Part shown: one piece after another, positions 1 through 8,123 of the stretch | How positions within the stretch are numbered: the stretch's first letter is position 1 | Layout of the letters: each line of letters starts with the position of its first letter | Assembly: GCA_027489035.1 (NCBI GenBank) | Contig: JAIYAN010000012.1 | Coordinates: 124,001-188,000, forward strand | DNA length: 64,000 nt | From: Chitinophagaceae bacterium | GTDB lineage: Bacteria; Bacteroidota; Bacteroidia; Chitinophagales; Chitinophagaceae | Direction: 5' to 3' | Program-made: the position numbers and the translations under genes | The notes under the pieces: generated by a model | Database searches by the model: none | Told to the model about the DNA's origin: nothing | Seen by the model: the letters and a program-made list of their open reading frames with translations, nothing else

Positions 1-1196
1 GCATTCATAATTCTTCCTGAAGCATTATTGAAATTGATTTTTCCGGCTTCTACAAAGCTTATTAAATCGGCAATTTTTTCAACAGAAAGTGGAAATTGAT
101 GTAACGATAAATTATGTTCTTTACAAAACTGTTTCAACGGCCCAATCATCCAATTTGCAACAGCTTTATAATGTTTGGTATGTTTGATGATGCTTTCAAA
201 ATATTCGATGTCTTCTTTTTCATTGCAAATCGTTTGTGCATCGTAATCAGACAATTGATATAATGACATGAAATCTGCCTTTATTTGTTCGGGTAATTTG
301 GGCAGATTTGATTTTATATGGTTGATGTAATTTTCAGTAACGATAAATGGAGGCAAATCTGGCTCCGGAAAATAGCGGTAATCTTCTGCATCTTCTTTGC
401 TTCTCAACGAGAAGGTGCTGTTTTTATCCGCATCATAACTTCTTGTTTCCTGTATAATGTCTTGGCCATTTTCGGTTAAAGCAATCAATCGTTCAAACTC
501 AATTTCGATGGCTTTTTTTACATTGCGAATGCTGTTTAGATTTTTTACTTCTACCCGCTTTCCGAGTGTGGTAGCTCCAATTGGTCGAACAGAAATATTG
601 GCATCACAACGCATGCTTCCTTCTTCCATATTTCCATCGCAAACATCCAGCCATCGAACCAGTTTTCGCAGTTCGGTTAAAAAAGTAAACGCATCATCAG
701 CGCTATGTATCACAGGCTCCGTAACGATTTCCAAAAGTGGCACACCAGCCCTGTTTAAATCTATGCAGGTATAATTATCGTCAATATCATGAATGCTTTT
801 TCCCGCATCTTCTTCAATATGTATTCTGTTGAGGATGATATTTTTTTCCCCTTGAGCGCTGGAAATGCTAAGAAATCCGTTTTTACAAATCGGAGCGGAA
901 TGCTGACTGATTTGATAGCCTTTTGGCAAATCGGGATAGAAATAATTTTTTCGGGCGAAATAATTTTTGCGTTCAATGTCACAATTCAATGCAAGTCCTA
1001 ACTTAACCGCCAATTCAATTGCTTTCTCGTTTAGTTTTGGCAGCGTGCCCGGATGCGCCAATGAAATTGGACTAACCTGCGTATTGGGCATACCGCCAAA
1101 AGAAGCACTATCGCTACAAAAAAGTTTCGTTTTTGTCATCAGCTGAGCATGCACTTCCAACCCAACCACTAATTCGTATTTACTAGTATTGCTCAA
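1..1196 (-). CDS. gatB: Asp-tRNA(Asn)/Glu-tRNA(Gln) amidotransferase subunit B (3' end outside window)
   Basis: GatB is the tRNA-binding kinase subunit of GatCAB, which converts Glu-tRNA(Gln) or Asp-tRNA(Asn) to the amide form in the cytoplasm. The reverse-strand translation begins LSNTSKYELVVGLEVHAQL and continues with FCSDSASFGG, LNRAGVPLLEIVTEP, GSMRCDANISVR and EVKNLNS, all characteristic of the GatB catalytic core. About 398 codons are present; the C-terminal tail lies beyond base 1. No ATG fits the expected N-terminus (the first internal one would remove the conserved GLEVHAQL), so TTG at 1196 is chosen; a GTG a little further in is an alternative. Family identity is certain, the exact start is not. 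Confidence 0.95.
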   Translation of the reverse strand, partial: MSNTSKYELVVGLEVHAQLMTKTKLFCSDSASFGGMPNTQVSPISLAHPGTLPKLNEKAIELAVKLGLALNCDIERKNYFARKNYFYPDLPKGYQISQHSAPICKNGFLSISSAQGEKNIILNRIHIEEDAGKSIHDIDDNYTCIDLNRAGVPLLEIVTEPVIHSADDAFTFLTELRKLVRWLDVCDGNMEEGSMRCDANISVRPIGATTLGKRVEVKNLNSIRNVKKAIEIEFERLIALTENGQDIIQETRSYDADKNSTFSLRSKEDAEDYRYFPEPDLPPFIVTENYINHIKSNLPKLPEQIKADFMSLYQLSDYDAQTICNEKEDIEYFESIIKHTKHYKAVANWMIGPLKQFCKEHNLSLHQFPLSVEKIADLISFVEAGKINFNNASGRIMN

Positions 1197-1355
1197 AGCT
1201 GAATGATTAATTAAGAAATTAAAAATAGTTAAATATCACCAAAAGCAACTATTCTTATAAATCATCGACTAAAAAAATTGGCAATTATTTATTTTTAAAA
1301 ACTAAATAATTTAGCTTATTATTGCTAATAAATTTAGTAAACCAAACATATTTTT

Positions 1356-1790
1356 ATGGAAATAGAACAATTTTTTTCTGCCGGATATCAGGGCAGTAAA
1401 TCATTTAAGCAGTTGGACGTACCCAATGCAAACGCCACAGGTTTTGGTGCGCCAACCGATGATTACATGGACAAGGGTGTTGATTTGAATGAGCAATTGA
1501 TTCGAAACAAGCCTGCCACATTTTTTATGCGTGTACAGGGAAACAGCATGGTCAATGCGTCTATTCATGATGGTGATATTGTCATTGTAGATCGAAGCAT
1601 TAAGCCTCAAAGTGGAAAGGTGATTATTGCGGTGGTTGACGGCGAGATGCTTATTCGACGATTTGAGAAAACCATTAATAAAATTCGCCTTATTCCCGAA
1701 ACGCCAAAACTATCCCCAATGGAAATAAGCGAGTATGCCGATTTTAGCATTTGGGGCGTGGTAACGTATGTGATAAAACAATTTTCTTAG
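1356..1790 (+). CDS. umuD: UmuD-like S24-family subunit of an error-prone polymerase
   Basis: UmuD is a LexA-type protein that cuts itself after DNA damage and then partners UmuC in translesion synthesis. The 144-residue product aligns along its length with UmuD: DDYMDKGVDLNEQL corresponds to the region just after the cleavage site, and QGNSM carries the nucleophile, Ser64. Two key positions differ. The residue aligned with the general-base lysine of E. coli UmuD (Lys97 in TVKKL) is Arg101 in LIRRF, and the bond aligned with Cys24-Gly25 is Thr28-Gly29. It lies 22 bp before umuC, so the two are probably cotranscribed. I see no clear LexA box in the A+T-rich upstream DNA. Confidence 0.9.
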   Translation: MEIEQFFSAGYQGSKSFKQLDVPNANATGFGAPTDDYMDKGVDLNEQLIRNKPATFFMRVQGNSMVNASIHDGDIVIVDRSIKPQSGKVIIAVVDGEMLIRRFEKTINKIRLIPETPKLSPMEISEYADFSIWGVVTYVIKQFS

Positions 1791-1812
1791 GTGTTGTAAA
1801 CGTATAATTTGT

Positions 1813-3084
1813 ATGAAGGCAATTGTTGATTGCAACAGTTTTTACGCTTCCTGCGAAAGACTGTTTAAGCCCGCTTTAAATGGAAAGCCTGTAGTGGTGC
1901 TCAGTAACAACGATGGCTGTATTGTTTCCAGAACAGATGAAGCCAAAGCGTTGGGCATTCAAATGGCAGGGCCTTATTATCAAAACAAAGCGGAAATTTT
2001 AAAAAATAACGTTGCTGTTTTTTCTAGCAATTATCATTTGTATGGCGATATGAGCAAGCGCGTAATGGACACGCTTCGCTTATTGGCACCCGAAGTAGAA
2101 GTGTATTCGGTAGATGAATCTTTTTTGGATTTATCTGGTATTGATGCAAACAAACTTTATGACTATGCCATGTTTGTAAAACAAACTACCGAGTTGTGGA
2201 CGGGTATTCCAGTTTCGGTAGGGGTTGCACCATCTAAGGTGTTGTCTAAAGTAGCCAATAGGCTTGCCAAAAAAGATAAACTAGGTACCAAGGGCGTGCT
2301 TATTTTACAAACGCCACAACAACAAATGGAGGCTTTGCAAAAAACAGCGGTAGAAGATATTTGGGGCGTGGGCAGTGCAGGGTCAAAAACCTTACGCATG
2401 TTTAACATCAATACGGCATGGGATTTACGAAACATGAGTGAGGCCTGGGCAGGAAAAAATTTAGGCGGAGTAGTAGGGGTAAGGTTGGTAAAAGAGTTGA
2501 ATGGCATTCCTTGTATTGAAATGAAAGATCCTTTATCTAAAAAGAAAATGATTGCCACCACGAGGATGTTTGGCAGGGCTGTTTTTGAATTGAAGGAATT
2601 GAAAGAAGCCGTTGCCACCTATATTGCCCGTGCGGCGGAAAAATTGCGCAGACAGAGTGGTGCAGCAGGTGCGGTGAGTATTTTTTTGGTGAGTAACAAT
2701 TATCAAAGTCAAGATCATTACGCGCCATCATCGAGATCGGCTTATGTGGCTTTGCCATCTGCAACTTATTTAACCAATGTGTTGATTGCCTATGTAATGC
2801 CTTTGGTAGAAGCATTGTATCAAAAAGGGAGCAAGTACATTAAAGCGGGCATTATACTTACAGATATTGTACCCTGTGCTATGGTGCAATACAATCTTTT
2901 TGAAACGCCAGAATCGGCTGCTTCACAAAAACTCATGCATATCATTGATAACGTTAACTTTGGCATGGGAACGGATATGTTGAAATTTGCCACCGCAGGC
3001 ACCAAAAAAAATTGGAAAATGCGACAAGAATTACGCAGTAATCGATTCACCACAAAATGGGATGAACTTTGTTGGGTGAAGTGA
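1813..3084 (+). CDS. umuC: Y-family DNA polymerase, UmuC (Pol V catalytic subunit)
   Basis: UmuC copies past lesions that stop the replicative polymerase. The 423-residue protein has the normal length. It opens MKAIVDCNSFYASCERLF, giving the first catalytic Asp, followed by NNDGCIVSR and then YSVDESFLDLSG with the Asp-Glu catalytic pair. A helix-hairpin-helix-like region follows (IWGVGSAGSKTLRMF), then the little-finger domain and a C-terminal UmuC-specific region (VPCAMVQYNLFETP). The gene directly follows umuD. All active-site acidic residues look intact, so the polymerase should work even if UmuD processing is altered. Confidence 0.96.
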   Translation: MKAIVDCNSFYASCERLFKPALNGKPVVVLSNNDGCIVSRTDEAKALGIQMAGPYYQNKAEILKNNVAVFSSNYHLYGDMSKRVMDTLRLLAPEVEVYSVDESFLDLSGIDANKLYDYAMFVKQTTELWTGIPVSVGVAPSKVLSKVANRLAKKDKLGTKGVLILQTPQQQMEALQKTAVEDIWGVGSAGSKTLRMFNINTAWDLRNMSEAWAGKNLGGVVGVRLVKELNGIPCIEMKDPLSKKKMIATTRMFGRAVFELKELKEAVATYIARAAEKLRRQSGAAGAVSIFLVSNNYQSQDHYAPSSRSAYVALPSATYLTNVLIAYVMPLVEALYQKGSKYIKAGIILTDIVPCAMVQYNLFETPESAASQKLMHIIDNVNFGMGTDMLKFATAGTKKNWKMRQELRSNRFTTKWDELCWVK

Positions 3085-3093
3085 TATAAAAAA

Positions 3094-3156
3094 GTAAAAA
3101 GTAAAAAGTGAAAAGTGAAAAGTGAAAAGTGAAAAGTGAAAAGTGAAAAGTGAAAA
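3094..3156. repeat. 7-bp tandem array (GTGAAAA)
   Basis: Two GTAAAAA units followed by seven exact GTGAAAA units in one uninterrupted array, between the umuC stop and the coaX promoter candidate. Short relatives of the same motif occur at about 28137-28158 and, in complementary sense, at 28198-28210 and 31837-31856, all in intergenic DNA. Confidence 0.95.
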
Positions 3157-3183
3157 AATTAAAGAACGCAAATTAACAATTTC

Positions 3184-3191
3184 TATTTTTG
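3184..3191 (+). promoter_or_regulatory. Candidate -7 promoter element before coaX
   Basis: TATTTTTG matches the Bacteroidota -7 consensus TAnnTTTG exactly and lies 30 bp before the coaX ATG. No TTG (-33 element) is seen at the usual spacing; the 7-bp tandem array ends 27 bp upstream. Confidence 0.4.
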
Positions 3192-3221
3192 ACTTTTAAA
3201 TTTTGAATTAAATATTATCGA

Positions 3222-3953
3222 ATGCATACGCTTTGTTTAGATTTTGGAAATTCCCGCTTTAAAGCAGCGGTATTTAACAACGATCAATTTATTGAAACCA
3301 TAGATCTTTTAGACGATACGATATCGCATTTAAAAACAATAATTGATGCATACAAGCCAGAAAAATCAATACTTTCATCTGTAGTACATCATAATGCCGA
3401 CATCGAAAACTTACTTATTCAGCATACCCAATTTCATAAAATCACCAACGAAACCATTTTAAATTTTAAGTTGGCTACTGGAAAACCCGAAACGACAGGT
3501 GTGGATCGACTTGCATTGGCAGCGGCTGCAGTTCATCTTTTTCCTGAAAAAAATAATTTAATCATTGGCATCGGTACTTGTATAACGTATAATTTCATTA
3601 ATACTAACCATCAATTTTTAGGCGGAGCCATTTCACCGGGTGTGGATATGCGTTTTAAATCGATGCATGAATACACGGCAAAACTACCGTTGGAAGCACA
3701 AACCTGGAATATTCCTTTGATTGGCTACGATACCAAAACTAATTTACAATCGGGAGTTATATTTGGAATAGTCAATGAAATAGAGGGTTTCATTGAAAAA
3801 TACAATGAAAAATTCGGGAACTTTAACGTGGTTTTAACCGGGGGCAATAGTGTCTATTTTGCCAGTCAACTTAAAAACAAGATATTTGCCGACGTTAACT
3901 TTTTATTTAAAGGACTTTATGCACTCAGTGAACTCAATAATTTATCGGATTAA
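3222..3953 (+). CDS. coaX: Type III pantothenate kinase
   Basis: CoaX phosphorylates pantothenate in the first step of coenzyme A synthesis; it belongs to the ASKHA fold and is unrelated to CoaA. The 243-residue protein starts with the phosphate-binding signature LDFGNSRFKAAVF, has TTGVDRLALAAAA (conserved G-x-D-R), IIGIGTCITYNFI and LGGAISPGVDMRF, the regions that form the pantothenate and nucleotide pockets. Length is normal. Its last 35 bases overlap the next gene in another frame, which suggests translational coupling with that outer-membrane protein although the functions are unrelated. Confidence 0.95.
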   Translation: MHTLCLDFGNSRFKAAVFNNDQFIETIDLLDDTISHLKTIIDAYKPEKSILSSVVHHNADIENLLIQHTQFHKITNETILNFKLATGKPETTGVDRLALAAAAVHLFPEKNNLIIGIGTCITYNFINTNHQFLGGAISPGVDMRFKSMHEYTAKLPLEAQTWNIPLIGYDTKTNLQSGVIFGIVNEIEGFIEKYNEKFGNFNVVLTGGNSVYFASQLKNKIFADVNFLFKGLYALSELNNLSD

Positions 3954-5322
3954 ACACATTTTTATAGTAATATTTGCCCTGTTGGTGTGTAATACAACGC
4001 AGGCTCAGGAAAATTCGCCATATAGCAGATATGGGTTAGGCGATATTATATCCGGACAAAACATTACCAATCGTGCAATGGGTGGTTTTTCTGCAGCATA
4101 TTCAGATTATGGCTTGGTGGGTTCTCCATTTAATATAAACATTGCTAATCCAGCTTCATTGGGTTCATTATCTAACACAAAAAACTTTTCCAATACCATT
4201 TTCGACTTAGGTGGTGAAATCAATTCAAGAACATTGAAAAGCAATCTTAACGGTCAAAAATATACATCATCCAATGCAGCTATCTCTTACTTACAAGTAG
4301 CATTTCCCATTTCAACGCCTAAAATGGAAAAAAAAGGGGTAACCTGGGGTGCAAGTTTTGGATTAAGACCATTAACCCGAATCAGTTATAAAATCGAAAA
4401 AAATAGTCGCATAAGCAATATTGATAGTTTGAATACTTTATATGAGGGAACTGGCGGTTTAAACCAAGTGAATTTAAGTACAGGCATTCGAAAAATTGGA
4501 AATGGGTCGCACAAAAACGAATTTAGTTTTGGGGTAAGCACGGGGTTTAATTTTGGAAATAAATCAATTAGTACAAGAACCTCATTTTTGAGTGACACCA
4601 TTATTTATGCAAAAGGAAATGAGGAATTAAAAAGCACATTTGGTGGCGTTTTTTTAAATGTAGGAATGCAATATGAGTTTCACATTAAAAATGGAGGAAA
4701 TTTAAGGTTAGGTGCTTACGGAAATTTACAACAAAAATTAAACGCCAATCAAACTACAGTAAATGAAACTTTTGCATACGATGGTTCGGGTGCTGTGATT
4801 ACGATTGATAGTGTGTCTACCATAAAAGATGTAAAGGGTAAAATTGTAATTCCTGCTACTTACGGAGCGGGGTTTACGTATCAAACTAAAAACAAACAAT
4901 GGCTATTTGGTGCTGATTTTGAAACATCAGATTGGACAAAATACAGCTATTACAATGAATCAGATAAAACAACAAATAGCTGGGTGGTAAAAGCTGGTGC
5001 AGAATTTTATCCGGCTAAATCTAATGCAGCAACTAATAAATATTGGAATTACATCAAATACAGAGCAGGGTTTTATTATGGAACAGCGCCAGTAAAAACG
5101 GATATTCTAAGAAATAGATCAGCAATTACTTTTGGAGCTGGAATGCCTTTAACTACACCAAGACAAATTCAAAACAGAGGCGAATACGTAGCATTAAATA
5201 CTTCGATTGAATTTGGAACAATTGGAAATGCGGGTACAACTGGTTTGAAAGAAAATTCATTCAGAATAAATTTTGGAGTTTCTATGAATGCAAGATGGTT
5301 CCAAAAAAGAAGCTATGATTAA
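3919..5322 (+). CDS. Predicted outer-membrane beta-barrel protein of unknown function
   Basis: The ATG at 3919 is chosen because it begins a clear signal peptide (hydrophobic segment IFIVIFALLVCNTTQAQ, cleavage after AQA expected); an earlier in-frame ATG lies inside coaX and would add 23 unlikely residues. The mature protein starts ENSPYSRYGLGDI, a sequence common in Bacteroidota outer-membrane proteins of the FadL/OmpP1-like type. The remaining roughly 430 residues show alternating polar and hydrophobic strands rich in Gly, Asn and aromatic residues. The substrate is not evident. Its position 18 bp before an LptC-like gene hints at envelope biogenesis, but that is inference. Confidence 0.75.
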   Translation: MHSVNSIIYRIKHIFIVIFALLVCNTTQAQENSPYSRYGLGDIISGQNITNRAMGGFSAAYSDYGLVGSPFNINIANPASLGSLSNTKNFSNTIFDLGGEINSRTLKSNLNGQKYTSSNAAISYLQVAFPISTPKMEKKGVTWGASFGLRPLTRISYKIEKNSRISNIDSLNTLYEGTGGLNQVNLSTGIRKIGNGSHKNEFSFGVSTGFNFGNKSISTRTSFLSDTIIYAKGNEELKSTFGGVFLNVGMQYEFHIKNGGNLRLGAYGNLQQKLNANQTTVNETFAYDGSGAVITIDSVSTIKDVKGKIVIPATYGAGFTYQTKNKQWLFGADFETSDWTKYSYYNESDKTTNSWVVKAGAEFYPAKSNAATNKYWNYIKYRAGFYYGTAPVKTDILRNRSAITFGAGMPLTTPRQIQNRGEYVALNTSIEFGTIGNAGTTGLKENSFRINFGVSMNARWFQKRSYD

Positions 5323-5340
5323 TTTCTGCATCATTAAAAT

Positions 5341-5916
5341 ATGACACAATCAATCTTTAAAAATATTTTTACTACAGCTTTATTGATAAGCTGTATTTTT
5401 TTGTGTGCATGTGAAAATGATATTGAGAAGGTGAAAAATTTAAGCCTTAAAAAGACAGGAATTGAAGAAGCAAGAATGGTTACATTAAACTACACCTTAG
5501 GCGGAAAAAAGAAAGCAATTCTTAACGCACCATTAATGTTAAATGTTCAAGATATTGTTCCTTATGTAGAATTTCCAGAAAAAATACACGCTGATTTTTA
5601 CAATGAAAATGGAAAGATTGAAAGCATATTAAATGCACATTATGCGCGATACGAGCAGTATAAAAAAATCGTAAACCTTAGAGACAGCGTGGTTATTATT
5701 AATATTGAAAAAGGCGACACGCTAATTTGTGATGAATTATACTGGGATAGAAATAGAACAGGATCTGAGTTTTATACCGATCGTCCTGTAAAAATCAGAA
5801 CAAAAACTGAAACCATAAACGGTACCGGAATGGAAGCAAGTCAGGATTTTAAAAACTGGCATATTTTAAATTCGGCAGGAACAATTAGCGTTCCGGCATC
5901 TTCGTTTCCGAATTAA
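5341..5916 (+). CDS. lptC: LptC-like LPS export lipoprotein
   Basis: LptC passes lipopolysaccharide from the inner-membrane LptBFG extractor to the periplasmic LptA bridge. The 191-residue product begins with a lipoprotein signal (hydrophobic stretch ending FLCAC, lipidated Cys about residue 24) rather than the transmembrane anchor of E. coli LptC; lipoprotein forms are usual in Bacteroidota as far as I know. The body is a run of short beta strands typical of the OstA-like fold: TLGGKKKAILNAPL, KIHADFYNENGKIES, LNAHYARYEQYKKIVNLRDSV and the late motif INGTGMEASQDFKNW. The signature INGTG-MEAS is the main support. Confidence 0.85.
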   Translation: MTQSIFKNIFTTALLISCIFLCACENDIEKVKNLSLKKTGIEEARMVTLNYTLGGKKKAILNAPLMLNVQDIVPYVEFPEKIHADFYNENGKIESILNAHYARYEQYKKIVNLRDSVVIINIEKGDTLICDELYWDRNRTGSEFYTDRPVKIRTKTETINGTGMEASQDFKNWHILNSAGTISVPASSFPN

Positions 5917-5990
5917 ATCTGTGTTCTCCACGTTTAAATAATTTTCATTTTTTGATTGAGCAATTATTATGACATCGAAATTCCAATGTC

Positions 5991-6152
5991 GCTCCTACGG
6001 AGCTATCTCGATTTCGCTCCTCTGGAGCTATTTTCATATCGCTCCTCTGGAGCTGTTGTTGTTTCTCTTCTGTGGAGTTCGATAAAGCAAGCTCCAGAGG
6101 AGCGAAATGAAAACAGAAAATGGTTAAATCAACATTCGAGCTCCGTAGGTGC
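5991..6152. repeat. 25-bp-periodic palindrome array, 3' side of the transposase gene
   Basis: Perfect 13-bp hairpins with GCTCC/GGAGC arms start at 5991, 6016, 6041 and 6091; the intervening phase at 6066 holds a degenerate copy (9 of 13 matches). The centre is TAC in the first, TCT in the next two and AGA (opposite orientation) at 6091. A further partial copy, GCTCC-GTA-GGTGC, starts at 6140 and is an inverted match to the first. Spacers are 12 bp, often of the form TATTxxxATxTC. The arrangement resembles REP sequences mobilised by RAYT transposases. Confidence 0.9.
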
Positions 6153-6200
6153 GGCATAAAAAATAGGTGCGAGATGATAATAGGACAAAATAATCGGGTT

Positions 6201-6662
6201 TTATTCAACCCATTCAAATAGATATTTTTCATCGTATTCGATATAAAATTTTTCCAAAAATTCGAGGTATTCGTCTCTAAATGATTTCTTTTTGTGGTGC
6301 TCTTCTTGGTTGTTGATGTAATTTATTATGGTATCTAAATGCCAATGAGTATATGAAAATGCCCCGAAGCCTTCTTGCCATTGGAATTTACCAATTACAT
6401 ATTGTCTTTCATTTATCCATTTTGATGAATTACATTTAATATCTCTCACTAAATCAGAGAGTAGGATGTTTGGTTTTATACTAATCAGAATGTGAATATG
6501 GTCCGATACTCCACCGATTGCATATACTTTTTCTTTTTTACCATTTACAACCCCACAGATGTATTTATATAATTCATCTTTCCATTCGCTTTGAATTAAA
6601 TTTTTTCGCCCTTTTACTGCGAACACAACTTGTAGATATATTTGGGAATATGTGTTTGCCAT
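6201..6662 (-). mobile_element. IS200/IS605-like HUH transposase (RAYT type)
   Basis: This 153-residue single-domain protein is a Y1 transposase. It starts MANTYSQIYLQVVFAVKGR, carries the metal-binding HUH motif as HIH (His55, His57) within VSDHIHILI, and the probable nucleophile is Tyr115 in INYINNQEEHH. The C-terminal SFRDEYLEFLEKF and DEKYLFEW are usual in Bacteroidota members. It is a complete frame, so it may be active. No tnpB or cargo gene accompanies it. Arrays of GCTCC/GGAGC palindromes lie on both sides, as expected for a REP-associated transposase, where the hairpins are the likely DNA substrate; substrate choice is inferred. Confidence 0.9.
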
Positions 6663-6675
6663 AATCTTATATGTC

Positions 6676-6738
6676 GCTCCTCTGGAGCTATTGTGATTTC
6701 GCTCCTCTGGAGCTATTGGTATATTGCTCTTCTGGAGC
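6676..6738. repeat. 25-bp-periodic palindrome array, 5' side of the transposase gene
   Basis: Three 13-bp palindromes start at 6676, 6701 and 6726 with the same exact 25-bp period as the array at 5991-6152. The first two are GCTCC-TCT-GGAGC; the third has one change, GCTCT-TCT-GGAGC. The array begins only 14 bp from the start codon of the transposase and so also overlaps its likely promoter region. Confidence 0.9.
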
Positions 6739-6854
6739 TAATTTAGGTTGTAAACATAGATCTTATTTTACTTAATAAATTTTAGCACAGGAATAATAAA
6801 ATTCATTTTGATTCAGTTGCATTTTTAAAAATAATGGTATCATTTTTAATTATT

Positions 6855-6872
6855 AATCGTAATATTGCGATT
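6855..6872. promoter_or_regulatory. ArsR operator candidate
   Basis: The 18-bp sequence AATCGTAATATTGCGATT is palindromic except for one base pair and ends 3 bp before the arsR start codon. Autoregulated ArsR repressors bind such A+T-rich dyads at their own promoters. TAATATTG inside it (6860-6867) matches 7 of 8 bases of the TAnnTTTG promoter element, so bound repressor would occlude the promoter. This also argues against an earlier in-frame ATG at 6834. Confidence 0.55.
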
Positions 6873-6875
6873 GAT

Positions 6876-7208
6876 ATGGGAGCAAGTAAAACATCTGAAT
6901 ACACAAAAAAAGAAATCGAATTGGCTAAATATGCGAAAGCAATTTCTCATCCTGCACGCATAGCCATTTTGAATTTTTTGATTAAAAAGAAATCTTGTAT
7001 TTGTGGAGATATCGTTGACGAATTGCCCATTGCACAAAGTACCGTTTCGCAACATTTAAAAGAACTCAAAGCTTCTGGATTAATTAAAGGAAACATTGAA
7101 GGGGTTTCGGTTTGCTATTGTATTGATGAAAAAGAATGGAAAAAAGCAACCACTTTATTGGGGGGCTTTTTTGAAAAAATTATTATCAACAAATCAGCTT
7201 GTTGCTAA
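6876..7208 (+). CDS. arsR: ArsR-family metalloregulatory repressor
   Basis: ArsR/SmtB repressors leave DNA when As(III) or Sb(III) binds. With the start at 6876 the protein has 110 residues: an N-terminal helix ([25 protein letters not shown]), the metal-binding helix with Cys41-Ile-Cys43 (SCICGDIV), and a winged helix-turn-helix reading [20 protein letters not shown]. Further Cys residues at 80, 82, 109 and 110 could supply the third ligand. An in-frame ATG at 6834 would add 14 residues but lies upstream of the palindromic operator, so it is rejected. It heads the operon arsR-arsM-acr3-arsC. Confidence 0.93.
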   Translation: MGASKTSEYTKKEIELAKYAKAISHPARIAILNFLIKKKSCICGDIVDELPIAQSTVSQHLKELKASGLIKGNIEGVSVCYCIDEKEWKKATTLLGGFFEKIIINKSACC

Positions 7209-7253
7209 AGTAAATCGTTTTAAAATCCGTATTAATTATAAAAAATAAACATT

Positions 7254-8105
7254 ATGCAAACAGAAAATGAACTAAAAGAAATTGTAAGATTAAAGTACAG
7301 CGAAATTGCTTTACAAGATAAAGAAACCAATATGTCGTCGTGCTGCGGTGCCGGTGGATGCTCTACAGAAGTATACAACATCATGTCAGAAGATTATTCT
7401 ACGTTAAATGGCTACAATGCTGATGCAGATTTAGGTTTGGGCTGTGGTTTGCCCACTCAATTTGCCAAAATTAAAAAGGGAGATGTGGTGATTGATTTAG
7501 GAAGTGGTGCAGGCAATGATTGTTTTATCGCTCGTCACGAAACAGGCGAAACGGGTAAAGTGATTGGCATAGACTTTACAGATGCCATGATTGAAAAAGC
7601 TAGAATTAATGCAGAAAAAAGAGGGTTTAACAACGTAGAATTTAGACAAGGAGATATTGAAAAAATGCCCATCACAGCTAACGCTGCTGATGTAGTGGTT
7701 AGTAATTGTGTATTGAATTTAGTACCCAATAAAAATGCGGTGTTTAATGAAATTTTCAGGGTTTTAAAACCTGGGGGACATTTTTGTATTAGTGATGTTG
7801 TTTTAATGGGAGCCCTACCAAATGCATTAAAAAAAGATGCAGAAATGTATGCTGGTTGTGTTGCCGGAGCCATTCAAAAAGAAGTATATCTGGAACTCAT
7901 TCATGCCAATGGATTTAAAAATGTAGTTGTTCAAAAAGAGAAAGCAATTTTTATTCCCGATGATATTTTAATCAACTATTTATCTGCTGAAGAAATCCAA
8001 GCGTATAGAATTGGACAAACAGGAATTTTTAGCATAACCGTTTTTGCTCAAAAACCAGAAATGAATAATACAAATTCGTGTACTCCAGGTTCTGGATGTT
8101 GTTAA
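7254..8105 (+). CDS. arsM: Arsenite S-adenosylmethionine methyltransferase
   Basis: ArsM methylates As(III) stepwise to methylated and volatile forms in the cytoplasm. The 283-residue protein has a Cys-rich N-terminus (Cys30, Cys31, Cys36), the SAM-binding loop DLGSGAGND (81-89) with acidic residue in GIDFTD, and the three Cys residues that bind As(III) in the family: Cys64 in GLGCGLP, Cys152 in SNCVLNL and Cys202 in YAGCVAGAI. The C-terminus ends with Cys276, Cys282 and Cys283. The gene follows arsR by 45 bp and precedes acr3 by 18 bp, so methylation and efflux are produced together. Confidence 0.95.
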   Translation: MQTENELKEIVRLKYSEIALQDKETNMSSCCGAGGCSTEVYNIMSEDYSTLNGYNADADLGLGCGLPTQFAKIKKGDVVIDLGSGAGNDCFIARHETGETGKVIGIDFTDAMIEKARINAEKRGFNNVEFRQGDIEKMPITANAADVVVSNCVLNLVPNKNAVFNEIFRVLKPGGHFCISDVVLMGALPNALKKDAEMYAGCVAGAIQKEVYLELIHANGFKNVVVQKEKAIFIPDDILINYLSAEEIQAYRIGQTGIFSITVFAQKPEMNNTNSCTPGSGCC

Positions 8106-8123
8106 ATTATAAAACTTTTAAAA

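Noticed and set aside
5956..6159. Open frame of 67 codons across the palindrome array
   Set aside because: Its product is only the translated repeat (APLEL- and RSSGA-like segments) and changes with the repeat; not a gene.
5991..6738. CRISPR array
   Set aside because: Spacers are 12 bp and similar to one another, repeat cores are 13-bp palindromes, and no cas genes are present; a REP-type array fits better.
6834..6875. Longer arsR start at 6834
   Set aside because: The extra residues are unlike the family and the codons lie upstream of or inside the operator/promoter dyad.
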